DNA of 64,000 nt from Sarcophilus harrisii (taxonomy: Eukaryota > Chordata > Mammalia > Dasyuromorphia > Dasyuridae), in the NCBI RefSeq assembly GCF_902635505.1, contig NC_045430.1:131889425-131953424 (forward strand), written 5' to 3'. This document shows, in pieces, positions 11,655 to 22,487 of the stretch. The position numbers and the translations under genes were made by a program. Under the pieces are notes generated by a model, which saw only the letters and a list, made by a program, of their open reading frames with translations, had not been told where the DNA came from and searched no databases. Each line of letters begins with the position of its first letter. Position 1 is the first letter of the stretch.

Positions 11655-11985
11655 AAAGAAAACAAACAAAAAAAGATGAAAATACTATATTTCAATTCAC
11701 ATTCAATCTCCATAGTACTATCTTTGGATGTGGATGACATTTTTCATTCTGAGTCTATTGTAATTGCCTTGAATCAACACATTGTTGAGAATAGCCAAGT
11801 CCATCAGAGCTGATCAATCCCATAATCTTGTTACTGTATACAATGTTTTCCTGGTTCTACTCGCTACTCTCAGCATCAGTTCATGTTAAGTATTTCCAAG
11901 CTTTTCTGAAATCAGCCTGCTCATTATTTCTTATAAAACAATAAAATTTCATTATTTTCATATAGCATAACTTATTCAGCCATGG
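11655..11985 (-). mobile_element. L1 LINE 3' end fragment
   Basis: Reverse of the L1 3' UTR and last ORF2 codons: 'agatgaaaatactatatttc', 'aagtccatcagagctgatca', 'tcagcatcagttcatgtta', 'acttattcagccatgg'. The same order occurs at 54060-54350. Diverged, without its A-tail. Confidence 0.75.
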
Positions 11986-12599
11986 TAGCTTATATTCTAA
12001 CGGAGATAGACAACATGTACAAAACTGAGTCTTTTAGATACATATAAAAGGAGATGCCTTAGGGAGATTAGACTACCTTTAAGGTCTTCTCCAATTCTCA
12101 CTTAACATTAAGGAAGAGTAACCTAAAATAACTAGGTAAATGTGATCCAGAAACCTCCGAGATAAAAATAAATATAGAACATCATTCTGAGAAAGTCCAT
12201 TTTTAAAATTGCACATTGTCTAGGGGATATTTTCTGGTATTGCTCTTGGTAACAGTTTGGAATTTGATATAAAAAAATAACAAAGGAGGAGATGGAACTT
12301 GTGTTATTAATTTTCATTTTCTGCTTGGTTTTCATTGAGATATTTCCTCCCTGTGCCTCTTACCTGTTCTTACATTGTATTTGGTTTGTTTGTGTGTAGA
12401 GTCAAAAAGGAAAAAGTGGCAGGTGGTTTTACCGTTGACTGTGCTTTCAAATTATACAATTATGTAAAAAAGAAACTTAAGACTCCTCAGATAAAGAAGT
12501 CATTTGGAAAAACTCTAAAACTGTGCCTAGCAGCTGCAGTATTTCATAGGATTCTAGTTCTCTGTTAGTTATGTGTATACCAATATAATAGAATGGGCA
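11986..12599. other. Unassigned intergenic sequence
   Basis: No recognised element. Two frames of 67 and 77 codons on opposite strands around 12132-12568 show no domain and are probably chance. Confidence 0.35.
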
Positions 12600-12870
12600 G
12601 TTGGGGAATCCTCAACACACCCACCTTTCCTTTAAAAACCATTGCCCAGTCAGCTAGTAAACTATGCCGGGCTTATAGTCTGGTCAATGTTGGCAGCTGT
12701 GCTGTGTCCTCCAGGTGCAGCCCCCACAGTCCGACTGCCACCACATGAAGGAGATCTGCTATCCCCCCAACTCTGCCCAGAGCTCAGGTGACTCTGCTCA
12801 TTGCACCTGTCTGCAACTTAATGAATGGTTATTGTGTTTAGGGAACTTAGCAAATTGAGAGTAATAAATG
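12600..12870 (+). other. GC-richer block, possible exon remnant
   Basis: This block is clearly more GC-rich than its surroundings. A polypyrimidine/AG-like site ('gctgtgtcctccag', ending at 12714) precedes a short open stretch from about 12715 to a stop near 12855 (Cys- and Pro-rich, including CHHMKEICYPPNSAQ). An AATAAA motif follows near 12868. I do not recognise the peptide. It could be a terminal exon, a processed-pseudogene fragment or chance. No gene call is justified. Confidence 0.15.
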
Positions 12871-13309
12871 AATAAAATGCAACATTGGAACATAGTTTGG
12901 TTTGTTTTAAAGCTTTTAATTAGTAGAGAGATGATGCTTTTTGAAAACTACCTATACCTAGTACCCTAGTTAGGTACCACTAGACAAAGTACTTCTTCCA
13001 AATGTCAGGCTCCTTGAGATAAGGATTAACAAGAGTTAATGGGTCATTTGGAGAAAATAAAATTAAAGACTGTTTCTTAGGTTGTTGTTTGTTGTCCTTT
13101 TTGCCAAATTTTGACAAATTTGTGTTTTGTCGGAATTCTTTCAGGGTGGCATAGACTGAAAAATTATGCTATAGCCTTTAGGCAACATAAGAGGGATGGA
13201 CACAACAGTTTATTCCTCTGTTCAAAGAACTAGATATGAAATCTTTTAAGTTCTAGAGTTAATCTTCTGATCTTTGTTCTAGTTTACTTGAAAAATTTGG
13301 GTAAAATTT
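12871..13309. other. Unassigned intergenic sequence
   Basis: No recognised element or gene. Confidence 0.35.
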
Positions 13310-13580
13310 TAACTTTTTTTTACAACTTTTTCAATGAACAAACATCTATTTTCTCTCCTTTTTATATCCCTCTTCATTAAAAATATAGATAACCCAAATC
13401 TTAAAAACAATTATAATCAAGCAAAACAAATTTCCTCACTAGCTGCAACCAAATAACATATCTTAATTCCCAATCTGGGTCTGTCATCACTCTGTCAGGG
13501 CATGGATAACAGCCTTCATCATCTGTTCTCTGGAGTCATGAGTCATGATTGGTCAGAGTTCTTAAATCTTTCAAAGTTGT
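13310..13580 (-). mobile_element. Old L1-like 3' tail
   Basis: The plus strand reads 'caagcaaaacaaatttcctc', 'catcatctgttctctggagt', 'tcaaagttgtttg'. The sequence at 29241-29272 plus 30074-30120 is the same family in the opposite orientation ('gaggaccaatgatgaaacat'), and 52780-52950 is another copy. Repeated three times in this window, so it is an interspersed element end. L1-like assignment is tentative. Confidence 0.45.
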
Positions 13581-13989
13581 TTGTTTTTACAGTACTCTAA
13601 CTTTTCTGTACTGCGATTCTTGACTATAAAGTGAACATAGTAATGTACATACCCCCTTTTGCATGTGCAGATTGCTTTGTAGGTTAAAATTTCCCTGGTT
13701 ATTCTTAGTTTGAAAATCAGAGCAAGATTCAGGGTCAAATGGCTCAGCCTTTTTAGGACACTGATATTTAGAGGATGCTGAGAGCACTTTTGTTCCCATA
13801 GCAACTTAGAAACAAATTAGCAAAAATTATCAGTTCAAATACTAAGCTCCTGGATGGATCACTTCATCTGGCCTATTGGCCATACTTACAAGTGAACTCT
13901 TTCCCTACTATATAGACCCACTTTCTTCCCACCCTCTTCATCCCTGAAAGCAGCCTTATGGTGTTCTGGAATCTTTATCTCTCCAGTAT
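13581..13989. other. Unassigned intergenic sequence
   Basis: Two overlapping antisense frames (70 and 77 codons) at 13571-13804 have no known motif. No element recognised. Confidence 0.35.
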
Positions 13990-14115
13990 GTAGAAGTATA
14001 CCAGCAGTTTATTTTCAATCAATCAGAAAGCATTTATTAATTGCCCAGAATATATCATTATGCTGGGGATACAAAGGTAAAAAATAGTCCCTATTCTCAA
14101 GGAGCAAGGACATAT
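13990..14115 (-). mobile_element. L2 LINE 3' end fragment
   Basis: 'agcatttattaattgccca', 'atgctggggatacaaaggt', 'ccctattctcaaggagcaa': reverse of the L2 terminus in order. Confidence 0.6.
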
Positions 14116-14249
14116 TCTTGCTATGGCCATTCCAGGGACTGTCCTTCCCTCCTCCTAATCCCCCTAAATTTGCCTTTAAAAGAGTGTATTTAAAAGGTGT
14201 ATTTTGGCTGCTTGCTTTGAAACCCTAGCAAACAAAATTGCTAGTTATG

Positions 14250-14315
14250 GCTCTAGTCAAGTCAACAAGCATTTATTAAGTGCCTACTATATTCCAAGCA
14301 CCTCCATGGCTGAAA
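14250..14315 (-). mobile_element. L2 LINE terminus fragment
   Basis: 'aacaagcatttattaagtg' and 'cctactatattccaagcacc' form the reverse of the last ~50 bp of L2. Nothing further is recognisable downstream. Confidence 0.5.
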
Positions 14316-14604
14316 CCAGAGTCACAAAACAATTTATTTATTTTTTCAAATTTTCCCTTTGCATTATCCAGCCATCAAACAATTTTCAGCAGCCAGTGAT
14401 CAAAGTTTGGGTGAAAAGTTGGTGATGGTGATGATTTCTCAGAATCCAAATAAAAAAAAAGTTGATCCTATTCTTTCTCCAGTTCCTTTTACAAGAGAGC
14501 TATTTTAGACCTTTGAAACTACTCCACCCCCAACCACAATATACTTGAAATTTCTTAAGTAATAGAGACATAAGCTTTCATATATAGTTAGAGAAAAGGC
14601 TTAA

Positions 14605-14720
14605 AATGTAAATCAGTCAGTGAATCAACAAGCATTTATTAATTGCTTAAGTAAATACTGGGGATACAAAGACAGAAGTGAAACAGTCTCTGTCCTCAGA
14701 AAAGATATGAGAGGCCTCAC
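14605..14720 (-). mobile_element. L2 LINE 3' end fragment
   Basis: 'aacaagcatttattaattgc', 'actggggatacaaagacaga', 'gtctctgtcctcagaaaag': reverse-strand L2 end, third copy within 750 bp. Confidence 0.55.
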
Positions 14721-14824
14721 ATTAACATTTAGGTATGACAGATGCTTTCCTAACAGGTTTTGATAGGAGGGAGGAAGAGCTTCTGAGTACAACTGATAAT
14801 AAGGGTTAGGGAATAATTATTCAA

Positions 14825-16340
14825 AGGAAAAATGTTGGTGTATTATTTAGAATTTTGTTGTTAAGTCTTTTGTTTTTGGTCCTTAAACCACTGATTATTT
14901 TTATTACTTTATGGTCTATCAACCATATTATTGCCTTTTTAACATTTGTTTGCAATACCTGTGTCCTAATGCGTGATCAATTTTTGTAAAACTTCCATTG
15001 GAGCTGAGAAAATTTATCTATATCTATTCTTTTGCAGTTCCATTAGATGACACCAGAAGTCTTTTAGCTCTAGTTTCTCCAGCTCTTATTCAGTTCCATA
15101 TTTTCCTTTTTGTTTATTTTTCTGTTACATTTATTCAAAACTGAGAGAGGGTTATTGAGGTTTCCTTTCACTACTGTGTTACTCTCTGTCTTCTTGTAGC
15201 TCAGTTAGTTTCCTTTATGAATTTGGATGCCAAAGTACTTGAAGGATATATGTTTATTACTCATGTTGATTTGTTGTCTATGGTTACTTTCAACAAAATA
15301 TGGTTTCTTTGATTATCTCTTTTTATTTTTTAAATGTTTGTTTTTGTTTTGTTAGATAACATAGACTTGGAATCACTTGATGCACAGTAAAATTTCTTCC
15401 TATCCCTTCAATTCTGTTTTGTGTATGTCTTTGTTTTTAAATAATTTCTTGTAAGTAACAGATTGTAGGGTTTTGTTTTCTTATCCATTGTTATTCTTTT
15501 TCATTTTATTGTTTAATCCATTCACATTTAAAGTTATGAGAATTAGATTTATATTTTCCTAATAATGATATTTTTCCAATATGCATTTTCCCTTCTTCTA
15601 TAAACACAGTAGTATATATTTTTAGTTATTTAAATTAATATTTTTAAGTTGGCACTATGCCTGCTGTCTTTCTTCCTTCCCCTTATACTACCTTGTATAA
15701 TTTGACTCTTGGTTTTCCCTTTTTCCATTGTGCCTCATTCCCCCCATAGTAGGACCTATATTCCACTCTGCTGTTTCCCTAAAGATGTTTTTTTCCTGTC
15801 TGTGCCTTTCTCCTCTCTCAGGTTTCAATTGCTCATAGGAACAGAAGGAGAATGAATCAAATCCCGTAGATGACACCCAACACAAGATCCTTATCTTTCT
15901 TCACAGAATATCCCTCCTCACTCATGGTGTATTCTTCAGTGAGACTTTCTCTTATCACCAAAACAAGGTCTCTCTTCTTTCCCCTTTACCTTTGCAGTTC
16001 TTTTCCATTTTTCCTCACTCACTCTCCTCTGACTCTTTACTTCCCCTCATTACTAGCCCTCAATTTAACTCAGTAAAATCACATACTCTCCTCTACTTCT
16101 TCCCTCTTCTCCTTTTCACATACCCTCTCATTTTGTAATTTAGTCCTACAGAGAAAAATGATTCATCTGTAGGCTGGGTATTGCAAGGTTCTGTGCATAA
16201 CATTCCAGGTCCATCTTATTACTGTTAACTTTCCACCTGACTTCCACATTCACTCCTGTCTCCCTGTGTACATTTAGAGAGAAAAAGGCAGTTTTCTGGT
16301 CTTTTTATTGTCACTCTATTGTCCTTACTATCCTTGGATA
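14825..16340 (-). mobile_element. Old L1-like LINE, endonuclease and spacer part
   Basis: Translated on the minus strand, 15290-15060 gives a decayed endonuclease segment containing NTVVKGNLNNPLSVLNKCNR, which parallels the L1 endonuclease motif VGDFNTPLS. Sequence further right (15600-16330) is pyrimidine-rich and resembles the upstream non-coding or inter-ORF part of the same element. It is interrupted to the right by younger insertions and resumes at 17345 and 18130. Ancient, many stops. L1 clade is an inference from the endonuclease motif and the ORF1-like peptide at 18207-18420. Confidence 0.5.
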
Positions 16341-16342
16341 CT

Positions 16343-16461
16343 GTTGTTGTTGTTTGTCCTTCATTTTCAAAGTGGAACAATGACATCATGAGGGGGATGA
16401 CTTGTGTGTGAATTAGATTTAAGTGAGGTAAAATTGCACAAGTTGTCAGTCATACAAGATA
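16343..16461 (-). mobile_element. RTE-tailed SINE (MAR1-like), 3' part
   Basis: The minus strand reads '...cctcacttaaatctaattca', 'ccctcatgatgtcattgttc', 'gaaaatgaaggacaaac' and ends in AACAACAACAG. The same body is at 48190-48393. The last ~45 bases match the 3' end of the RTE LINE at 51990-52035, the expected signature of a SINE mobilised by that LINE. Confidence 0.65.
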
Positions 16462-16574
16462 ACTGGCTATTGTATTCATTCAGCTGTCCTACATTTTTGT
16501 TGTCTGATATGTTTAAGAAGCAAATAATCTTTTTAGGTCTGATTTTCTTTCTCTTCCCCTCTCCCCACTTAGTA

Positions 16575-17345
16575 GTATTTTATTTTTTCCAATTATATGT
16601 AAAGATAGTTTTCAACATTCAGTTTTACAAGATTTTGAGTTCCAATTTTTTTCTCCCTCTTTTGCTCCCATCTCCTCTCTCTTTCCTACTCCTTAACAGA
16701 GCAAAAACTGAGACAGGTTATACATGTGCAATCATATGAAACATAATTTCCACATTAATCACTGTGTGAAAGAAAAATCAGAACAAAAGGAAAAAACATA
16801 AAAAAGGAAAAGACAACAAAAAAGTTTTTCTTTAACCTCCATTCAGACTCCAAAGTTCTTTCTCTGGATATTGGTAGCATTTTCCATCATGAGTCTTTTG
16901 AAATTGTCTTGGATCATTATATTACTGAGAAGAGTGAGGTCTATCATAATTGATCATTGTACAGTGTTGTGATTGTATACAGTGTTCTCCTGTTTCTGCT
17001 TACTTCATTCAGCATCAGTTCATTTAATTATTTTCATATTTTTCTGGAATCTACATGCTTACAGTTTTTTGTTTTGTTTTGTTTTGTTTTTGCTGAGGCA
17101 ATTGCGGTTAAGTGACTTGCCCAGGGTCACACAGCCAGGCAGTGTTAAGTGTCTGAGACCAGATTTGAACTCAGGTCCTCTTGATTCCAGGGCAGGTACT
17201 CTATCCACTGTACCACCTAGCTGCTCCACTGCACCACCTAGTTGCCCCATGTTTATAATTTCTTATAGCATAATAATATTCCATTACATTCATTACCACA
17301 ATTTATTTAGCTATTCACCAATTAATTAGCATTCCCACAATTTCC
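16575..17345 (-). mobile_element. L1 LINE 3' end carrying a SINE
   Basis: Reverse L1 3' UTR and ORF2 end: 'ccaattatatgtaaagatag', 'tggtagcattttccatcatg', 'tcagcatcagttcatttaa', then the SINE, then 'cttatagcataataatattc', 'tatttagctattcacca'. The SINE at 17065-17248 interrupts the text between 'ttctggaatctacatgct' and 'tataatttcttatagc', which is contiguous in other copies. Confidence 0.75.
17065..17248 (-). mobile_element. Marsupial tRNA-type SINE with duplicated head
   Basis: T-rich tail (17065-17091), then the reverse body 'gctgaggcaattgcggttaa', 'gacttgcccagggtcacaca', ending GTTGCCCC. The first 21 bp of the element occur twice in tandem (17205-17225 and 17226-17246, two differences). It was inserted into the older L1. 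A weak TSD (ATGCTTACAG versus ATGTTTATAA) flanks it. Confidence 0.85.
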
Positions 17346-17590
17346 AATTTTTTGCATTGGTTTTCTTTCTAAAATACATTTTAAATGTCTCATTATTATT
17401 GAATGTCCATTTTTCTTTCTGTTATTGTTAAATTCAGATTTGCAGAGTAGGTCATCCAGGTCTTCTTCCTGAGCTCCATTGTTTCCTTCCCTCCTGTGTT
17501 TCCTTATGGGTACAGAATAATCTTTATGTTATTTGATTTTCCCTTTCTTTTTATTTGAAAGTCTTTCTTCTAGCAATATGGAATTATGTC
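17345..17590 (-). mobile_element. Probable middle piece of the old L1-like LINE
   Basis: Pyrimidine-rich strand with a short antisense open segment (GAQEEDLDDLLCK). It lies between two younger L1 insertions and is bracketed by old L1-like pieces in the same orientation, so I infer it belongs to them. Not recognised on its own. Confidence 0.3.
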
Positions 17591-17593
17591 CCT

Positions 17594-18127
17594 ATCAGCT
17601 GGAGAATGATTGAATAAATTATGGTATGTGAATGTTATGGATTATTATTGTTCTGTAAGAAACTATCAGCAGAATGATTTCAGAGAGACTTGGAGAGACC
17701 TACATGAACTGATGCTAAGTGAAGTAGTAGAACCAGGAGAATATTGTACACAGTAACAACAAGATTATACAATGATCAATTCTGATGTACATGGCTTTTT
17801 TCAGCAATGAGATGATTCAGGCCAGTTCCAATGGTCTTGTGATGGAAAGAGCCATCTGCACCCAGAGAAAGGACTGTAGGGACTGAATGTGGATCACAAC
17901 AAAATATTTTCACCTTTTTTGTTGTTGTTTGCTTGCTTTTTGTTTTTTCTCATTTTCTTTTCTTTTTGATCTTTGTTCCTTTATATATATTGGATTGCTT
18001 GTTGCCTAAGGGATGGGGAGAGGGGAATGGAGGAAGAAAAAATTTGGAATACAAGGTTTTGCAAGAGTGAATGTTGAAAACTATGCATATATTTTAAAAA
18101 TAAAAAGCTTAAAAAAAACAAAAAAAG
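17594..18127 (+). mobile_element. L1 LINE 3' end
   Basis: Last ORF2 codons ('cagctggagaatgattgaat', 'gacttggagagacctacatg', 'agaaccaggagaatattg') followed by the 3' UTR ('cagcaatgagatgattcagg', 'cacccagagaaaggactg', 'ttttgcaagagtgaatg') and an AAAAACAAAAAAA tail. 5'-truncated, about 0.53 kb. Opposite strand to the surrounding old LINE. Confidence 0.85.
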
Positions 18128-18129
18128 AG

Positions 18130-19375
18130 AGTCTTCTGATTGCTCATATATTATTTCATAATTAAATTGTTTAATTCAACCACTATGTGTCTTGGAATTT
18201 GCACCCTTAGATATTTTTTTCTGGAGGTGATCTATGAAGTCTTTCATTTGGCATTTCATTTTCTGTGTTCAGGAGTTTTAGGCATTTTTCTTGCATTATT
18301 TCTTGTGTTATAGTGTTGAAGTTCTTTGACTTGTCATGTTCTCCTGGGAAAGTTTTGATCTTTAGATTTTCTCTATGCAACTTGTCTTTGAGATTAGTAT
18401 GATTTGCTTGGGTAGAAAGCACTTTTTTTCTTTTAATGTTATTTTTTCTTTTTTTCTTTTTGTATTATCTTTTACTTCTATGTATTTATTTACATTCCCA
18501 ATCAATTATTCTCTTTTTTGTTTCTTTGGTGAGACTTGCCATAACAGATATGAACTTTTTTTCCTGTCATTCATTTTGTTGTTCAAACCATAAATTCTGC
18601 TCTCACAATTCTCATTATTTTTTAAAAACCACTCTGAAACAATATTTTGTGGTTCCTTTTTCTTCTCAAACTCCATAGAGTCCTCTGTCTTATCTATTGA
18701 TCAATATTATCTTTTGAATCATTTCCCTTGGCTTGGAGTATTTATTCATAAATGCTTGAGCTTATTTACCATCTAATAGCTAATATTTAAACAGTACCTA
18801 CTACGTACTAGGTACTGTGCTAGGCATTTTTACAGTTATCTCATTTGTTCTTTAAAACATCTCCAGGAGGTGCGTACTATTATTATCCTTATTTTACAGA
18901 TGAAGAAACTGAAGCAAACAAGAAGTTAAGTGACACACATCTAACAAGTGTCTGAAGTCAGATTTGGCCCTGTTTCCTTTGGTTTTTAATGTTTTCTCTG
19001 ATGATTTTGTCTGCTCATGCTCAAGGTTTAGAGTTTTCTTTTTTCCTGACCATTGTTGGTAATTTCAATCTTTTATTTTCCTCTTTTTTTTTCTGATTTC
19101 TTTCTCCCTGATGAGGATTTCTCTGGAAGGTGGATCTCAAAGCATCTCAATCTCTTCCCATTTTGGGCAACTCATAATTCACTATCCAGGTCTTTGCCCC
19201 AAGTTAGTTTTGGAGGGTAGGCGTCAGTTCATATTGTTTTTTTTTAACTTTCAAATATCCTAGATTAAGATGTCCTGAAGTTGCTTTAACTTTGGCACAT
19301 AATTTCTATTTCTGGAGAAGTTTGAGAGGTCAAGGGAGTTGGAGAAAATGTCTAGTCCTCCATCTTGTGGGTTAC
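18130..19375 (-). mobile_element. Old L1-like LINE, 5' end and ORF1 remnant
   Basis: The minus strand of 18207-18420 encodes an L1 ORF1-like peptide: RENLKIKTFPGEHDKSKNF followed by TITQEIMQEKC and ERLHRSPPEKNI, parallel to the ORF1 pattern RENLRIK...EI...RTPP. The 5' edge near 19375 reads, on the minus strand, 'cccacaagatggaggacta', like the opening of L1 5' UTRs. A MIR fragment at 18780-18965 interrupts it. With 14825-16340 this makes one ~3 kb old element split by later insertions. Confidence 0.5.
18780..18965 (-). mobile_element. MIR-type SINE, 3' part
   Basis: 'gtaccta' near 18796, 'ggtactgtgctaggcattt', 'tattttacagatgaagaaac', 'aagtgtctgaagtcagattt': reverse MIR order. Confidence 0.65.
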
Positions 19376-19559
19376 ATGACCCAGACTCCTCTTAGTCATT
19401 CATTCTTTCACATGAATTAGTTTGAAGTTACTTTCCCCACTGAGCAGACATTTGAGTGCAGAGTTCCCTGAGGTATAGTGTCACTGGTCAGGTAGCTTTT
19501 GATTTTAGGCAGAAGCCAGATGTTATCCTTAACTCCTCACTCTCTCTTTTTCCTCACAT

Positions 19560-20315
19560 TCCATGAGTTGCCTAGTCTTCTCAGTTCTATTTTTATAACA
19601 TATTTCCCCCTTTTTTCCTCTGACATTGCCATTACCCAGGTATAGTCTTTCATCACCTCAAATTTGGATTATAACAATAGCTTGGTAGTTAGTCTCCTTG
19701 CTTTGAACCTCTATCTAATCTAATTTCCCTGCTATCAAAATGATCTCTTCACTCAGCTATTAAATGCTCTTCCTAAGCATAAGTCCAATCATGTCATCCC
19801 TGGCTCAGAAAACTTCAGTGACTCCCTAATACCTCTAGAATCAGATTGGGAATCCTTCATTTGGCTTTTAAAGGCCTCCATAACCTCTCCAGTCTTTTTA
19901 TACTTTACTCTTTTCCCCCTTCTATATTCTGTGATACCATGACAATGATTTCCTTGCTGTTGTTTCTCATACATTTCCCAGATTTGTGCATTTTCACCAG
20001 CTGTTTCCCATGTTTGGAATTCTCTCCCTTCTCACCTTTGCCTCCTGGCTCTTCTAGTTTTTTTCAACAGTAAGCTAAAGTCCCATCTTTTGCAAGAAGT
20101 CTTTCCCAGCCTTCTTAATCTTAATACCTTCTCTGAGAGTACACCAAATTTATCCCATATGTATTTTTTGTTTGTACATAGTTTGCACGTTGCCTTCCCA
20201 TTACACTGTGAACTTCTTAAGAGCAGAGACTATTTTTTGCCTTTTAAAAAATCTCTCATACTTAGAATAATGCAGGACACATAGTAGGTATTTAACAAAT
20301 ACTTGTCTTGACTTG
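19560..20315 (+). mobile_element. L2 LINE 3' region
   Basis: Long sense L2 copy: 'gtagttagtctccttgcttt', 'aaagtcccatcttttgcaag', 'agtctttcccagccttctta', 'gtacatagtttgcacgttgc', 'cactgtgaacttcttaagag', end 'acacatagtaggtatttaac' with a CTTGACTTG terminus. Frame decayed. Confidence 0.75.
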
Positions 20316-20339
20316 TTAAAATGGTTAGCTTTAGCTTAA

Positions 20340-20590
20340 AGAATTCCTGAGATACCTTATTCCACTTTGGAATGATTCTTTTAGGAATTTTTTCTTTGTC
20401 AAAATTTCTGTCTTTTCAATTTTTACCTTTATTTCCAGTTTTTCCCTTTGGGGCCAAACCAAACAAATCCAATCTCTTTTCTGTGTGACAACCCTCCAAA
20501 TATTTGATGACAGATATCCTGTCTTTCTAAGTCTTTTCTTCTCTAGGCTTAACATTGTCCATTTCCTTCAACAGATCTCTTTAGGAAATA
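20340..20590 (-). mobile_element. CR1/L3 LINE fragment
   Basis: 'tttggggccaaaccaaacaa', 'gacaaccctccaaatatttg', 'gtcttttcttctctaggctt', 'tttccttcaacagatctct': reverse of the CR1/L3 RT C-terminal region, same order as 6650-6850. Confidence 0.6.
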
Positions 20591-21359
20591 GTTAAAAATG
20601 GTGCCTAAAGGATAAGCTTCAGTTGCTTAGAAAATTCTTTTATATATACATATTTTAAAACAACCTTATTTTTGCTGGCTTTGGTTAAATTACCATAACT
20701 TCCTTCTCAATTTAGTGCTTCACATTTTTTTTTCCTCCTTAGGCTGGCCTAACTTCCAAAGATTTAATTTTCTTCTCACACAAAGAACAAAATAAGTTAA
20801 AAGAATATTTTTTTCTGGAAAGCCTGGAGCATCTCATAGGATTTAAGAGATTGAGTTTGGAGAAGAAAACCTGAGAAAGTCTAAAAGTTAGAACCACTGC
20901 TGAGCTCAAAGAACTAGGACAATACCCCTCTCCTTCTACATTAAAAGGTCCCTCTGTTCTGTATTCATCATTGGGAAAGTCTAACCATGTAAAAGAAGGG
21001 TAAGATTCCTTTTCTTGGACATTTTAGCTCATTATACCATAATCCCTCCTTCTAAGGGGGGAAAAATACTTAAGGCTTATGCTTGATTCATATATAAGGT
21101 CTCCCCAAAGAGGAAAGAAGAAAATATTAAATGTATAATTTAGGTAAATAAAAAGCATTCAATTTCTAAAAGAAATGAAATACACAAAAAGATTCTCACC
21201 AATACCAAAAAGATTTAATACAGGCTTTAGGAACACATAACTTCTCTTATACTCAGCACAAGGCTGAACAAAATTTACAATAAACTACAATTATATTCTC
21301 TGTGGGGAGAATTAAACAAACACAGAAACATGAATGTTTATAGGACTGCTGAAAAGACA
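20591..21359. other. Unassigned intergenic sequence
   Basis: No recognised element or gene. AT-rich. Confidence 0.35.
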
Positions 21360-21492
21360 TTGTTATCTTCCATTAGACTGTAAACTTCTTGAGTGCAGGG
21401 AGTATTTTTTGCTTCTTTTTGGTCCTCAGTGCTTGGCACAGTGCCCAGCACAGAATAAGCATTTAAGAAATGTTTATTGATTAACTGATTGT
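21360..21492 (+). mobile_element. L2 LINE 3' end
   Basis: 'ccattagactgtaaacttct', 'tgagtgcagggagtat', 'ggcacagtgcccagcacag' and 'aaatgtttattgattaactg': clean L2 terminus. Confidence 0.75.
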
Positions 21493-21870
21493 GTCATCTT
21501 TGTACTGTCCAAATAGCTATGGGTCCCCATATTCTAGAAAGCCAAGAAGGGGCTTAGCTCAGCCTCATGTCACCTTTTTAGCAGCAAAAACCTTCCTCCC
21601 CAACAGTCAACTCCAACTGATGGATACAGGATCTCCAATCTCTTGAACTCAGGAAATTGCTTCTGGGATTGGACAGTTCTATCTCAGGATTCCTGTTTGA
21701 TCACCTATAATGAAGCAAAGAAACACAAAACTGAAAAATTAATCAGAATCTCAGGTTTTCCCACCTTACTGAATCTCTCTGTTCTGACATGTGATAGTAG
21801 TCACCACATAATTGGGGAGGGGTAAGAGCAACAAGCTCCAACTTCGTACCCCTTCTACATCGGCTTGAAG
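21493..21870. other. Unassigned intergenic sequence
   Basis: No recognised element or gene. A 60-codon frame at 21643-21825 has no known motif. Confidence 0.35.
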
Positions 21871-22059
21871 CAGGGGTCCTCAAACTACAGCCCGGGCCAG
21901 ATGCAGCAGCTAAGGACGTTTATGCCCCTCACCCAGGGCTATGAAGTTTCTTTATTTAAAGGCCCACAAAACAAAGTGTTTGTTTTTACTACAGTCTGGC
22001 CCTCCAACAGTCTAAGGCACAGTGAACTGGCACCTATTTAAAAAGTTTGAGGACCCCTG
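21871..22059 (+). mobile_element. Short non-autonomous hAT transposon, copy 1
   Basis: 189 bp bounded by 16-bp inverted ends, CAGGGGTCCTCAAACT at the left and AGTTTGAGGACCCCTG at the right. Two further copies lie at 33273-33464 and 60961-61152. It encodes no transposase and must have been moved by an autonomous hAT. The 8-bp flanks do not match well here, unlike the other copies. Possibly an OposCharlie/OC1-type family; the name is tentative. Confidence 0.8.
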
Positions 22060-22487
22060 AAGGATACTTTTACATGAGAGAAGAAACAAGAGAGAGCAGG
22101 TCATTTGAGTCATTAGCTCTTCTTGCACAGTGATCAACAAAAGGACTGCTTCACTACTTCCAAAGTGCCTTAGTCCCTCAACATCGAGTTCCACAATGCG
22201 GAAAACAAGTAGAGGTTTTATCAGTCCCAAAGTATCTCAGTACTGAGCTAGCTTCATTCTTGCTCTCATTGTGGGAATGACTAATTCTATAACCTCCTTC
22301 AGCTTATAGATTTTTAAAGCTGGAAAGGAGCATGTAAAACAGCCAACCTTATCATTGTTCATTTATGATTCACAGCTCAGAAGGCACTTTTAAGAGCTGT
22401 TAATCAGATAAAATGTAGAAATCCAGGTGTCAGGGCTTATGGTTTTCCTTCTTGGCTTTTGTAGGTATTATAATCAATAGATTCCCA
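22060..22487. other. Unassigned intergenic sequence
   Basis: No recognised element or gene. Confidence 0.35.

Noticed and set aside
17059-17329. Coding frames of 63 and 118 codons
   Set aside because: Both overlap the SINE and L1 there; similar peptides recur at every SINE copy (GQLGGxVDRAPALKSG-type), which is translated SINE.
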